Shown here: positions 47,799-55,957 of the stretch, one piece after another
Position numbering within the stretch: position 1 is the first letter of the stretch
How the letters are laid out: every line of letters begins with the position of its first letter
Assembly (NCBI RefSeq): GCF_014203325.1
Contig: NZ_JACHIV010000001.1
Location: 2,729,501 to 2,793,500, forward strand
DNA: 64,000 nucleotides
Direction of reading: 5' to 3'
Source of the DNA: Saccharopolyspora gloriosae
Lineage (GTDB): Bacteria > Actinomycetota > Actinomycetes > Mycobacteriales > Pseudonocardiaceae
The notes under the pieces: generated by a model
What the model was told of the DNA's origin: nothing
Database searches by the model: none
The model's input: the letters and a program-made list of their open reading frames with translations, nothing else
Made by a program: the position numbers and the translations under genes

Positions 47799-48368
47799 GT
47801 GACACGAGCCGAGACCGCCGCCGCGACCCGACGCACCCTCGTGCGCGCCGCGTCCGAGCTGCTCGACGAGGGAGGCCCCGACGCGGTGACCCTCCGCGCG
47901 GTGGGGGCCAAGGCGGGACTCTCGCGCGGTGCGCCCTACGGGCACTTCACGAACAAGGAGCACCTGCTGGCCGAGCTCGCCGTCGGGACCTGGAGCTCGC
48001 TGGCCGACGACGTGGCGGCACTGCGGACGGACCCGGATTCCGCGCCGGACTCCCGACTCGAACGAGCCCTGCTGGCGCTCATCGACGTCGCCCGCCGGAC
48101 ACCGCACCGGTACGCCCTGATGTTCAGCACGCCGGCGAGCACCCCGGTGGCCGCCGAGGCCGCGAGCCGCCTGGAGAACGAGTTCCTCGCCCTCGTCGCG
48201 GACATCGTCGGCGAACCGGACGCGCACCGCTACGGTGCGCTGCTGATGTCGAGCGCGCACGGCATCGCGGGGATGGAACTCAGCGGGCACCTGTCGAAGG
48301 ACGGCTGGAGGGTCAGCGTGGAACAGCTCGTGGGCATGCTGATCGACGGGATGTGGCGGGGCGTTTGA
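47799..48368 (+). CDS. TetR family transcriptional regulator
   Basis: A 189-residue TetR repressor. The N-terminal helix-turn-helix is clear (RRTLVRAASELLDEGGPDAVTLRAVGAKAGLSRGAPYGHFTNKEHLLAELA). The C-terminal ligand domain is of the TetR_C_33/WHG-like type, ending in VEQLVGMLIDGMW. GTG 47799 is chosen because the upstream extension crosses the operator. It probably autoregulates and controls the divergent SnoaL gene. It is unrelated to KstR and KstR2. Confidence 0.86.
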   Translation: MTRAETAAATRRTLVRAASELLDEGGPDAVTLRAVGAKAGLSRGAPYGHFTNKEHLLAELAVGTWSSLADDVAALRTDPDSAPDSRLERALLALIDVARRTPHRYALMFSTPASTPVAAEAASRLENEFLALVADIVGEPDAHRYGALLMSSAHGIAGMELSGHLSKDGWRVSVEQLVGMLIDGMWRGV

Positions 48369-48373
48369 GGAGC

Positions 48374-48561
48374 CTCTCCGGATGACCTGCGTAGCGGGTC
48401 GGGTGGCGGAACCTCAGCGTTCTTCTCGCTGCGGGATCTTTTTCCCGAGTGGCTCCGCCACGAGGGAAAAAGCTGTCCTCGCGAGAAGAACGCTGAGAAC
48501 CCGCGGGTGGTCGGCTTGCTTTGGTGGTCACTGCTCAGCGGCTCCGCCGCTGACAGGACAA
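48374..48561 (+). repeat. dispersed nested-hairpin element, copy 6
   Basis: A full copy right after the TetR stop and oriented with it. The left end CCTCTCCGGATGACCTGCG matches copy 1. The arms CTCAGCGTTCTTCTCG (48413-48428) and CGAGAAGAACGCTGAG (48482-48497) are perfectly complementary yet differ from all other copies. Inner hairpin as in copy 5; terminal hairpin CAGCGGC-TCC-GCCGCTG is perfect. Confidence 0.9.
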
Positions 48562-48586
48562 AGCCCCGCCGAGTCCCGGCCGGTGG

Positions 48587-49690
48587 CTAGTGCAGGGACA
48601 GCAGGGATTCCAGGCGTTGGCGGTGGCTGCGGGGGGTGCCGAACAGCTGGGCGGCGCCGTGGGCTCGTTTGAGGTGCAGGTGGGCCTCGTGCTCCCAGGT
48701 GATGCCGATGCCGCCGTGCAGCTGGACGCCTTCGGCGGCGACGTCCTGGTAGGTCTCGCAGCAGAAGGACTTCGCCATCGCCGCCCACTCCGGGCCCCGC
48801 TCGTCGCGGGTCGCGACCGCCCAGCTCGCCGCCTGCGACAGCGAGCGGGCGGACTCGACGGCCACGAACAGGTCCGCCAACCGGTGCTTGACGGCCTGGA
48901 AGGAGCCGATCTTGCGGCCGAACTGCTCGCGGACCTGGACGTAGCCGACGATCTCCGCCAGCCACCGGTCGGCGGCCCCGACGCACTCGGCGGCGAGCGC
49001 GACGGCGGCGACCTCCAGGCACCGGGTGAGCACCGGCCCGGCCGACCCCTCGTCGCCCACCGGCCGGGCAGGTGTCCCGGCGAACTCGAAGCGCGCCATC
49101 GGACGCGTCGGATCCAGCGGAGTGGTCGTGATCGCCGCGGGCGCCTCCACCTCGAACAGCGACAACCCGTCGCCGGTCGCGGCGACCACGAGCACCGCGT
49201 CGGCCTGCGCGCCGTCCAGCACGAAGTTCTTCTCCCCGGTCAGGCGCCAGCTCTCCCCATCGCGCGCCGCCGTGGTCGTGCACTCGGTGGTGCTCCACCA
49301 GCTCCGCGGTTCGGCCCACGCCAACGAGACCACCCGCTCACCGGCGGCGAGTCCGGGCAGCAGCCGCGCGCACGCCGCCGGATCGCCCGCGGCCAGCACC
49401 GCTTCGGCGCTCACCACGGCGCTGCCGAGGAACGGGCCGACGACCAGCCGGCGCCCCAGTTCCTCCGCGACGAGGCAGCTCTCCACCAGGCTCGCCCCAC
49501 TGCCGCCGTGCTCCTCGGGCACGGCCAGCCCGGCGGCACCGATCTCCGCGGACAACCGCCGCCACAGCGCGGTGTCGTGCCCGGTATCCGGTGCCTCCGG
49601 TGGCGGAACGTGCGGCCCGCCGTCGCGGTCCACCAGCGCGCGAACCGCTCTCCGCAGGTCCTCCTGCTCGTCGGTGAACGCGAAATGCAC
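48587..49690 (-). CDS. fadE33: acyl-CoA dehydrogenase subunit, FadE33-like
   Basis: A 367-residue acyl-CoA dehydrogenase-fold protein. N-terminus MHFAFTDEQEDLRRAVRALVD; C-terminal half VREQFGRKIGSFQAVKHRLADLFVAVESARSLSQAASW (FAD/adenine contact arginine) and QLHGGIGITWEHEAHLHLKRA. It is the last of three consecutive fadE genes matching the fadE31-fadE32-fadE33 set of the KstR2 regulon, which handles CoA esters from rings C/D. FadE32 versus FadE33 identity is assigned by order, so the symbol is tentative. Confidence 0.8.
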   Translation of the reverse strand: MHFAFTDEQEDLRRAVRALVDRDGGPHVPPPEAPDTGHDTALWRRLSAEIGAAGLAVPEEHGGSGASLVESCLVAEELGRRLVVGPFLGSAVVSAEAVLAAGDPAACARLLPGLAAGERVVSLAWAEPRSWWSTTECTTTAARDGESWRLTGEKNFVLDGAQADAVLVVAATGDGLSLFEVEAPAAITTTPLDPTRPMARFEFAGTPARPVGDEGSAGPVLTRCLEVAAVALAAECVGAADRWLAEIVGYVQVREQFGRKIGSFQAVKHRLADLFVAVESARSLSQAASWAVATRDERGPEWAAMAKSFCCETYQDVAAEGVQLHGGIGITWEHEAHLHLKRAHGAAQLFGTPRSHRQRLESLLSLH

Positions 49691-49712
49691 GATGCCTCCC
49701 GGAAGTCCGGTC

Positions 49713-50717
49713 TCACGATCCGATCGGGGCGGTGCACCCGGAGGCGAGGGCGTCTGCGACCCGCCGCCGGTGCACGCTCGCAGCGCCCCACGCCGAACGC
49801 AACGCGGTCGCCTTCGTCAACCACAGCTGCAGGTCGTGCTCGGCGGTGTAGCCGATGGCCCCGTGCACCTGCAGCGCGGTGCGGGCCGCGAAGTGCGCCG
49901 CCTCGCCCGCCGCGAGCTTCGCGGCCGACACGTCGCGGGAGCAATGTCCAGCGCCCGAGTCCAGCGACAGGCAGGCCCCGTGCAGCAACGGCCGAGCGAA
50001 CTCGATCTTCAACGCCACGTTCGCCAAGTGGTGCTTCACCGCCTGGAAGCCGCCGACGGGCCTGCCGAACTGGTGCCGTTCGCCGACGTAGCGGACCGAG
50101 TCGTCCAGCAGCCGCCGGGCGATCCCGAGCGACTGGGCCGCACACCCGAGCACGCCCGCGTCGAACGCCGCCGCCACCCGCGCACCGTCGATCGGCGGAC
50201 CGCTCGCATCGACCGGCCACAACCGGCGAGCCGGGTCGAAGGACCGTTGCGGCACCTCGACGTCCTTGTCCGCCACCGACGCGATTTCCCCGTCGCACCG
50301 GAAGAGCACGTCGGCCGCGTCGGCGTCTAGCGCGCGCGGTACGTGATCGGTGAACGCGACCGTGGCCACCGCCCGCCCGGCCGCCAGTTCGGGCAACCAC
50401 TTCCGCTCGGATTCGGTGCCGGTCAGCAGCGCGGGAACGACCGCGATCGACTCCAGGGCCGGGCCCGGAAAGCCGGCATAGCCGAGTTCTTCCAGGCACA
50501 CCACCAGTTCGACCGCGCTCAGCTCCAGTCCGCCGTGCCGCTCGGGGATCGCGACCCCGCACAACCCCATCTCGCCGAGCCGGGCCCACACCCGCCGCCA
50601 CGGAGCCGGATCGCCCTCCGCCCAGCTGCGCGCGACCGCCGCGCCGCCGTCGGAGTCCAGCAGCGCCCGCAGCGCCGCGGCCATGTCCTGCTGTCCGGTG
50701 GTGCGCGCGAACCTCAT
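49713..50717 (-). CDS. fadE32: acyl-CoA dehydrogenase subunit, FadE32-like
   Basis: A 334-residue acyl-CoA dehydrogenase-fold protein, shorter than usual and with a reduced middle domain, as in mycobacterial FadE32/FadE33. Segments: MGLCGVAIPERHGGLELSAVELVVCLEELGYAGFPGP, RYVGERHQFGRPVGGFQAVKHHLANVALKIEFARPLL, and QVHGAIGYTAEHDLQLWLTKA. ATG 50717 overlaps the fadE31 stop, so the two are coupled and likely form a heteromeric dehydrogenase acting late in ring C/D degradation. Confidence 0.82.
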   Translation of the reverse strand: MRFARTTGQQDMAAALRALLDSDGGAAVARSWAEGDPAPWRRVWARLGEMGLCGVAIPERHGGLELSAVELVVCLEELGYAGFPGPALESIAVVPALLTGTESERKWLPELAAGRAVATVAFTDHVPRALDADAADVLFRCDGEIASVADKDVEVPQRSFDPARRLWPVDASGPPIDGARVAAAFDAGVLGCAAQSLGIARRLLDDSVRYVGERHQFGRPVGGFQAVKHHLANVALKIEFARPLLHGACLSLDSGAGHCSRDVSAAKLAAGEAAHFAARTALQVHGAIGYTAEHDLQLWLTKATALRSAWGAASVHRRRVADALASGCTAPIGS

Positions 50718-51874
50718 CGGGGCTCCCTCGGCAGGCCGAGCACGCGCTCGGCGATGACGTTGCGCTGGATCTCGTTGGTGCCCGCGTAGATCGGCCCGGC
50801 CAGCGAGAAAAGGTAGCCGTCCGCCCAGGCCCCGCCGTCGGGTGCCGCGGGGGAGTCGGCGGCGAGCTCGGCGTCCGGGCCGAGCAGGTCCAGCGCGGTC
50901 TCGTGCAGTCGGATGTCCAGCTCGGACCAGAACACCTTGTTCAGGCTCGCCTCCGGCCCGATCGTGGCACCGTCGAGCACCTTCGTGACCGTCTCGAAGG
51001 TGGCCAGCCGGTAGGCCTGCGCCCCGATCCACGCGTCGACCACCCGATCCCGCACCCCCGGGTCACCGCCGCGCGCGTTCCAGGACTCGACGAGCCGCCG
51101 CGCCGCCGCGAGGAACCGGCCCGGACTGCGCAGCGACAACCCGCGCTCGCTGCCCGCGGTGCTCATGGCGACCCGCCAGCCTGCGCCGACCTCGCCGAGC
51201 ACGTCCTCGTCCGGCACGAACACGTCGTCGAGGAAGATCTCGGCGAACGCGGGCTTGCCGTCGAGCCGCCCGATCGGACGCACCGAGACGCCGTCGGCGT
51301 CCAGCGGGAACAGGTAGTACGTCAACCCGCGGTGGCGCTGCGCGTCGGGATCGCTGCGGAACAGCCCGAACGCCCGATCGGCGAACGCGGCCCGCGAGCT
51401 CCACGTCTTCTGCCCGGACAGCCGCCAGCCACCCGGCACCCGCCGCGCCCTGCTGCGGATCCCGGCGAGGTCGCTGCCCGCCTCCGGCTCGGACCACGCC
51501 TGCGCCCACACGTCCTCGCCGGAGGCCATCCGCGGCAGCAGCCGCCGTTGCTGCTCCGGGGTGCCGTGTTCGAACATGGTCGGCGCCAGCAGGAAGATGC
51601 CGTTCTGCCCTACCCGGCCGGGTGCTCCGGCGGCGTAGTACTCCTCCTCGAACAGCAGCCACTTCACCAGCGAGGCGTCGCGCCCGCCGAACTCGATCGG
51701 CCAAGACACCACCGACAGCCCGGCGGCGTGCAGCGCCCGCTCCCACTCCCGGTGCGCCGCGAACCCGCGTTCGGTCTCCAGCGACGGCAGCGGCTCGGCG
51801 GGCACGTTGTCCCGCAACCACTTCCGGACCTCGTCCCGGAACGCGAGCTCCTCGGCGGAGAAGGTCAAATCCAC
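50714..51874 (-). CDS. fadE31: acyl-CoA dehydrogenase FadE31
   Basis: A 386-residue acyl-CoA dehydrogenase with full-length similarity to Rv3562: MDLTFSAEELAFRDEVRKWL, LSVVSWPIEFGGRDASLVKWLLFEEEYYAAGAPGR, AQAWSEPEAGSDLAGIRSRA, STAGSERGLSLRSPGRFLA (the Glu of this segment is the candidate base), and AGTNEIQRNVIAERVLGLPRE. GTG 51874 follows GGGAGG. It lies 103 nt downstream of an enoyl-CoA hydratase gene driven from the KstR2 box at 52893. Confidence 0.9.
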   Translation of the reverse strand: MDLTFSAEELAFRDEVRKWLRDNVPAEPLPSLETERGFAAHREWERALHAAGLSVVSWPIEFGGRDASLVKWLLFEEEYYAAGAPGRVGQNGIFLLAPTMFEHGTPEQQRRLLPRMASGEDVWAQAWSEPEAGSDLAGIRSRARRVPGGWRLSGQKTWSSRAAFADRAFGLFRSDPDAQRHRGLTYYLFPLDADGVSVRPIGRLDGKPAFAEIFLDDVFVPDEDVLGEVGAGWRVAMSTAGSERGLSLRSPGRFLAAARRLVESWNARGGDPGVRDRVVDAWIGAQAYRLATFETVTKVLDGATIGPEASLNKVFWSELDIRLHETALDLLGPDAELAADSPAAPDGGAWADGYLFSLAGPIYAGTNEIQRNVIAERVLGLPREPR

Positions 51875-51977
51875 GGCGTCCTCCCGGCGGCGCTGCACGG
51901 TCCTCGCGCCTGATCTGCTGTTCGGCGACTCGTCGACGGCGGGGCCGACCGCCCGCGCGACCGGCACCGCTGCGACC

Positions 51978-52844
51978 TCATCCGGAGGAGTCCCGGCCGT
52001 CGTCGGCGGCGCGCTTCATGCTCTTGGCGTCCATGCCGCCGAGCGAGTCCGCGTCGACCTCGGCGTTGTGCGCGTGCGCCAGGTGGTGCAGCCCGAACGC
52101 GGAGTCCAGGCCGCTGTGCCTGCCCATGAGGTCCTCGGCCTGGTTGACGGCCTTCTTCGCCAGCGCCAGGCCGAACCGGGGCATCGCCGCGACCTCCGCG
52201 GCCAGCTCCCTCGACGCGTCGCCGAGCCGGTCGCGCGCGACGAGCTGGTTGACCATGCCGACCTCGTGGGCCCGCTGCGCGCTCATCTTCCGGCCGGTGA
52301 ACAGGAACTCCTTGGCCACTCGGGGCCCGAGCACCCACGGGTGCACGAAGTACTCCACGCCGGGAATTCCCATCCGCACCACCGGGTCGGCGAAGAACGC
52401 GTCCTCGGACGCCACGATCAGGTCGCAGACCCAGGCGAGCATCAGCCCGCCCGCGACGCACGCGCCCTGCACGCTCGCGATCACCGGCTTCGGCATCTCC
52501 CGCCAGCGCCGGCACATCCCGAGGTAGACCTCCTGCTCGCGGGCGAACCGCGATTCGCCGCCGGTCTTGCCCGCGTGGCCCCACCACAGCCCGGCGCGGC
52601 GTTCGAAGTCCACGTCGGCGTCGCGGCCCGGCGACCCGATGTCGTGCCCGGCGGAGAAGTGCTCGCCCGCCCCGGCCAGCAGGATCACGGCGACCTCGTC
52701 GTCGGCGCAGGCCCGGTAGAAGGCGTCGTCGAGCGCGTAGGTCATCGCGGAGTTCTGCGCGTTGCGGTACCGGGGCCGGTTCATCGTCACGACGGCGGTC
52801 CGCTCGATCCGCTCGTAGGTCACGACCGGTTCCTGTTCGGCCAT
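51978..52844 (-). CDS. enoyl-CoA hydratase/isomerase, ring C/D cluster
   Basis: A 288-residue crotonase-family protein. Oxyanion-hole segments HFSAGHDIGSPG and GACVAGGLMLAWVCDLIVASEDAFFADPVVRMGIPGVEYFVHPW. It lacks an obvious Glu pair at the standard hydratase positions, with residues such as Asp-Pro-Val-Val there, so dehydration/hydration versus another CoA-ester reaction is open. It is first in the echA-fadE31-fadE32-fadE33 operon and divergent from fadE30 across the KstR2 box. It likely hydrates the enoyl-CoA made by FadE30 (inference). Confidence 0.85.
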   Translation of the reverse strand: MAEQEPVVTYERIERTAVVTMNRPRYRNAQNSAMTYALDDAFYRACADDEVAVILLAGAGEHFSAGHDIGSPGRDADVDFERRAGLWWGHAGKTGGESRFAREQEVYLGMCRRWREMPKPVIASVQGACVAGGLMLAWVCDLIVASEDAFFADPVVRMGIPGVEYFVHPWVLGPRVAKEFLFTGRKMSAQRAHEVGMVNQLVARDRLGDASRELAAEVAAMPRFGLALAKKAVNQAEDLMGRHSGLDSAFGLHHLAHAHNAEVDADSLGGMDAKSMKRAADDGRDSSG

Positions 52845-52892
52845 CGTTGCCTCCTCGTCGAGGTGTCGGCGCCCTCCGAGGTTAGCGAAACT

Positions 52893-52906
52893 AGCAAGTG
52901 CTTGGT
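52893..52906. promoter_or_regulatory. KstR2 operator (perfect match)
   Basis: AGCAAGTGCTTGGT fits the KstR2 palindrome AnCAAGnnCTTGnT at all ten fixed positions. It is 48 nt from the enoyl-CoA hydratase start and 73 nt from fadE30, in their divergent promoter. Confidence 0.85.
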
Positions 52907-52979
52907 AGGCTTGTTTTTTCCTGCGATGGCTGGGAAACACGATCGTCCGGTGCTGACCGGGCGGATCGGGGGTAGTCGG

Positions 52980-54161
52980 ATGGAGCTGGCCGACAGCGCT
53001 CAGGAGGCGGCGTTCCGCCGGGAGGTCCGGGAGTGGCTGGGTGATCACCTCACCGGTGAGTTCGCCGCGGCGCGGGGCCTCGGGGGGCCTGGTCGCGAGC
53101 ACGAGGAGTTCGAGCTGCGGCTCGCCTGGGACCGCCACCTCGCGGCGGGCGGCTGGACCTGCCTGGGCTGGCCCGAGGAGTTCGGCGGGCGCGGCGCGTC
53201 GATCGCGCAGCAGGTGATCTTCCACGAGGAGTACGCGAGCATCGGGGCGCCGGTGCGCGTCGGCCACGTCGGCGAGGAGCTGCTCGGGCCCACGATCATC
53301 GCTTTCGGCACCGAGCAGCAGCGGCGGCGGTTCCTGCCCGCGATCGTCGAGGTGCGAGAACTGTGGTGCCAGGGCTACTCGGAGCCCTCCGCCGGATCCG
53401 ACCTGGCGAACCTGTCCACCAAGGCGCGCCGCGACGGGCCGGACTGGGTGATCGACGGGCAGAAGACCTGGACGTCGCTGGCGCACGTGGCCGACTGGTG
53501 CTTCGTGCTCGCCCGCACCGGCCCGCCCGGCGGCAGGCACCGCGGGCTGTCCTACCTGCTGGTGCCGATGGACCAGCCGGGCGTCGAGGTGCGGCCGATC
53601 GTGCAGCTCACCGGCACCTCCGAGTTCAACGAGGTGTTCTTCGACGGCGCCCGCACCGACGCCTCCCACGTCGTCGGCGAGGTCGGCGGCGGCTGGACGG
53701 TCGCGATGGGCACGCTCGGGTTCGAACGCGGCGTCGGCACCATCGACCAGCAGGTGGTGTTCCGCCGCGAACTGGAGCGCATCACCGACCTCGCCCGCAG
53801 CGGCGGCGCGCTCGACGACCCGGTGCTGCGGGACAAGATCAGCCGGGCGTGGATCGGGCTGGAGGTGATGCGGTTCAACGCGCTGCGCACGCTGACCGGG
53901 GTGGCCAACGGCACCGCCGGTCCGGAAGCGTCGATCGCGAAGCTGTACTGGGCCACCTTCCACCGCGGGCTCGGCGAGCTGGCCATGGAGGTGGCCGGGG
54001 CGTGCGGTCTGGTGGCCGAGGACGCGCCCTACCGGCTCGACGAACGGCAGCGGCTGTTCCTGTTCACCCGCGCCGACACCATCTACGGCGGTTCCAACGA
54101 GATCCAGCGCAACATCATCGCCGAGCGCGTGCTCGGCCTGCCGAAGGAGGCCCGGTCGTGA
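52980..54161 (+). CDS. fadE30: HIP-CoA dehydrogenase FadE30
   Basis: A 393-residue acyl-CoA dehydrogenase matching Rv3560c nearly throughout: FRREVREWLGDHLTGEFAAARGLGGPGREHEEF, CLGWPEEFGGRGASIAQQV, EELLGPTIIAFGTEQQRRRFLP, LWCQGYSEPSAGSDLANLSTKARRDG, TGTSEFNEVFFDGARTDASHVVG, and FTRADTIYGGSNEIQRNIIAERVLGLPKEA. FadE30 carries out the first dehydrogenation of the HIP-CoA propionyl side chain. ATG 52980 starts MELADS; an in-frame ATG at 52926, nearer the KstR2 box, is possible. The stop overlaps ipdF. Confidence 0.94.
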   Translation: MELADSAQEAAFRREVREWLGDHLTGEFAAARGLGGPGREHEEFELRLAWDRHLAAGGWTCLGWPEEFGGRGASIAQQVIFHEEYASIGAPVRVGHVGEELLGPTIIAFGTEQQRRRFLPAIVEVRELWCQGYSEPSAGSDLANLSTKARRDGPDWVIDGQKTWTSLAHVADWCFVLARTGPPGGRHRGLSYLLVPMDQPGVEVRPIVQLTGTSEFNEVFFDGARTDASHVVGEVGGGWTVAMGTLGFERGVGTIDQQVVFRRELERITDLARSGGALDDPVLRDKISRAWIGLEVMRFNALRTLTGVANGTAGPEASIAKLYWATFHRGLGELAMEVAGACGLVAEDAPYRLDERQRLFLFTRADTIYGGSNEIQRNIIAERVLGLPKEARS

Positions 54162-54937
54162 CCACTCCCGCCGAACCCGCGCCGCACGCGCTGCTGGAGG
54201 GCAAGACCGCACTGGTGACCGCGGCGGCGGGCTCCGGGATCGGCTCGGCGACCGCGCGCCGGATGATCCGCGAAGGCGCCCGCGTGGTCATCAGCGACGC
54301 GCACGAGCGGCGCTTGGAGTCGACCCGCGCGGAGCTGGCCGAGCTGCCCGGCGCGCAGGTGCTCGCGGTGCCCTGCGACGTCACCGATGAGCAGCAGGTG
54401 CAGCGCCTGGTCGACGCCGCGGCGGCGGAGCTGGGACGGCTCGACGTCGTGGTCAACAACGCCGGACTCGGTGGCACGGCGCCGATCCAGGACATGACCG
54501 ATCAGCAGTGGGACCGCGTCCTGGACGTCACGCTCAACGGCACGTTCCGCTGCACCCGCGCGGCGATCCGGCGGTTCCGGGAGCAGGGCGGCGGGGGCGT
54601 GGTCGTGAACAACTCCTCGGTGGTGGGCTGGCGGGCGCAGGCGGGGCAGGCGCACTACGCGGCGGCGAAGGCGGGCGTGATGGCGTTGACCCGCTGCGCG
54701 GCGATCGACGCGGCCGAGCTGGGGGTGCGGGTGAACGCGGTCGCGCCGAGCCTGGTGATGCATCCGAACCTGGCGAAGGTGACCTCGGACGAACTGCTGG
54801 CCGAGCTCGAGTCCCGGGAGGCGTTCGGGCGCTCCGCCGAACCGTGGGAGGTCGCGAACGCGATCGTCTTCCTGGCCTCGGACTACTCGACCTACCTGAC
54901 CGGCGAGGTCATCTCCGTCAGCAGCCAGCACCCGTGA
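54158..54937 (+). CDS. ipdF: ring C/D hydroxyacyl-CoA dehydrogenase IpdF (SDR)
   Basis: A 259-residue classical SDR: TALVTAAAGSGIGSATARRMIREGARVVISDAHERRLESTRAEL, DVVVNNAGLGGTAPIQDMTDQQWDRVLDVTLNGTFRC, NSSVVGWRAQAGQAHYAAAKAGVMALTRC (Ser-Tyr-Lys), and YLTGEVISVSSQ. Adjacent to fadE30 and in the same order as Rv3559c-Rv3560c, it corresponds to IpdF, the dehydrogenase in beta-oxidation of HIP-CoA. GTG 54158 overlaps the fadE30 stop (GTGA). Confidence 0.9.
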   Translation: MTTPAEPAPHALLEGKTALVTAAAGSGIGSATARRMIREGARVVISDAHERRLESTRAELAELPGAQVLAVPCDVTDEQQVQRLVDAAAAELGRLDVVVNNAGLGGTAPIQDMTDQQWDRVLDVTLNGTFRCTRAAIRRFREQGGGGVVVNNSSVVGWRAQAGQAHYAAAKAGVMALTRCAAIDAAELGVRVNAVAPSLVMHPNLAKVTSDELLAELESREAFGRSAEPWEVANAIVFLASDYSTYLTGEVISVSSQHP

Positions 54938-55309
54938 CGCCCCGTTCTCGGCCGCACCCCCGCGTCGACCGATGCGCCTGTGGACGAATCCGTGCTCTGT
55001 GGACGACTCGCGCGATTTCTCGCGAAATCGCGGTACCCGGGTGACGTGTGACCCCCGAAGTGGTGAGCCATGGATTCGCCGCATCGCCGCCGCCCCGATC
55101 ACGGGGAGGTTCTTGCTGGTGCGCTTCGATCCTTCGTGAGATCGGGGATTGGATGGGTGACTGCCGATGCGGCGGTGGATGCGGAACGTGGTGCCGGGAA
55201 CGGGTGGCGTGATCCCGATGTGACCGGATTCGGGTCGGTCGTGACGTCGTCGAGCGCAGGTCGAGCCCGGCGTCGCGAGCCCCGGCTCAACTGATGAGAG
55301 GATGGGGAC
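54938..55309. other. intergenic region between ipdF and kstR2
   Basis: 372 bp without a credible gene. It begins with the hairpin listed at 55011 and continues with G/C-poor stretches and imperfect GATGCGG/CCGCATC repeats (about 55077-55185). No KstR2-type palindrome is seen, so kstR2 is apparently not autoregulated through a canonical box. Confidence 0.5.
55011..55032. terminator. hairpin downstream of ipdF
   Basis: CGCGATTTC (55011-55019), loop TCGC, and GAAATCGCG (55024-55032) form a 9-bp stem with a tetraloop, 73 nt after the ipdF stop. The stem sequence resembles the variant core of element copies 3 and 4. Confidence 0.6.
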
Positions 55310-55957
55310 ATGGCCGAAACCAAGCGCTCGTCCGGGCGTGTGCAGCGCCCGGCAGGTGCCGACGCGGGAAGCGGCGGATCGCGGCGGCGCGCGGAGCTGC
55401 TGGCGATCGCGGCGGACCTGTTCGCCGAGCGGGGCTTCGTGGTCACGACGGTCCGGGAGATCGCCGACGCCGCGGGCATCCTGTCCGGCAGCCTCTACCA
55501 CCACTTCGATTCCAAGGAATCGATGGTCGACGAGATCCTGCGCGAGTTCCTGGACTTCCAGCAGCGGCTCTACGCGGACGTGCTGCGCGAGGCGACCGAT
55601 CCGCGCACCACCGTCACCGAGCTGATCCGGCAGTCCTTCCGCGCCATGAACGGGTACCGCTCGGCGGTCACCATCTACCAGAACGAGGCCAAGCACCTCG
55701 CCCAGTTCGAGCGCTTCGACTACCTGCGCCGGGCGAGCAACGACTTCGAGCGCACCTGGACGAAGGTGCTCCAGCAGGGCCAGCAGGCCGGCGTGTTCCG
55801 CGAAGACCTCAACGTGAAGATCGCCTACCGGCTGATCCGGGACGCCGTGTGGACCACGGTGCACTGGTACAACCCGCGCGGGCGGTTGAACGCCGAGGTC
55901 ATCGCGGAACAGCACGTGACCATCCTGTGCGAGGGGATCACGACTCCGCGCGGCTGA
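55310..55957 (+). CDS. kstR2: TetR-family repressor KstR2
   Basis: A 215-residue TetR protein. After a low-complexity N-terminus (residues 1-24) come RRRAELLAIAADLFAERGFVVTTVREIADAAGILSGSLYHHFDSKESMVDEILREFLDFQQRLY and RLIRDAVWTTVHWYNPRGRLNAEVIAEQHVTILCEGIT. This matches Rv3557c (KstR2) across both the DNA-binding and ligand domains, including the unusual ILSGSLYHHF recognition helix. KstR2 represses the HIP genes and is released by HIP-CoA. It overlaps ipdC by 20 bp tail to tail. Confidence 0.93.
   Translation: MAETKRSSGRVQRPAGADAGSGGSRRRAELLAIAADLFAERGFVVTTVREIADAAGILSGSLYHHFDSKESMVDEILREFLDFQQRLYADVLREATDPRTTVTELIRQSFRAMNGYRSAVTIYQNEAKHLAQFERFDYLRRASNDFERTWTKVLQQGQQAGVFREDLNVKIAYRLIRDAVWTTVHWYNPRGRLNAEVIAEQHVTILCEGITTPRG

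Noticed and set aside
53363-54937. Longer frame giving ipdF a large N-terminal extension
   Set aside because: The extension is out of frame with fadE30 and low in complexity; the GTG at 54158 overlapping the fadE30 stop gives a normal SDR.
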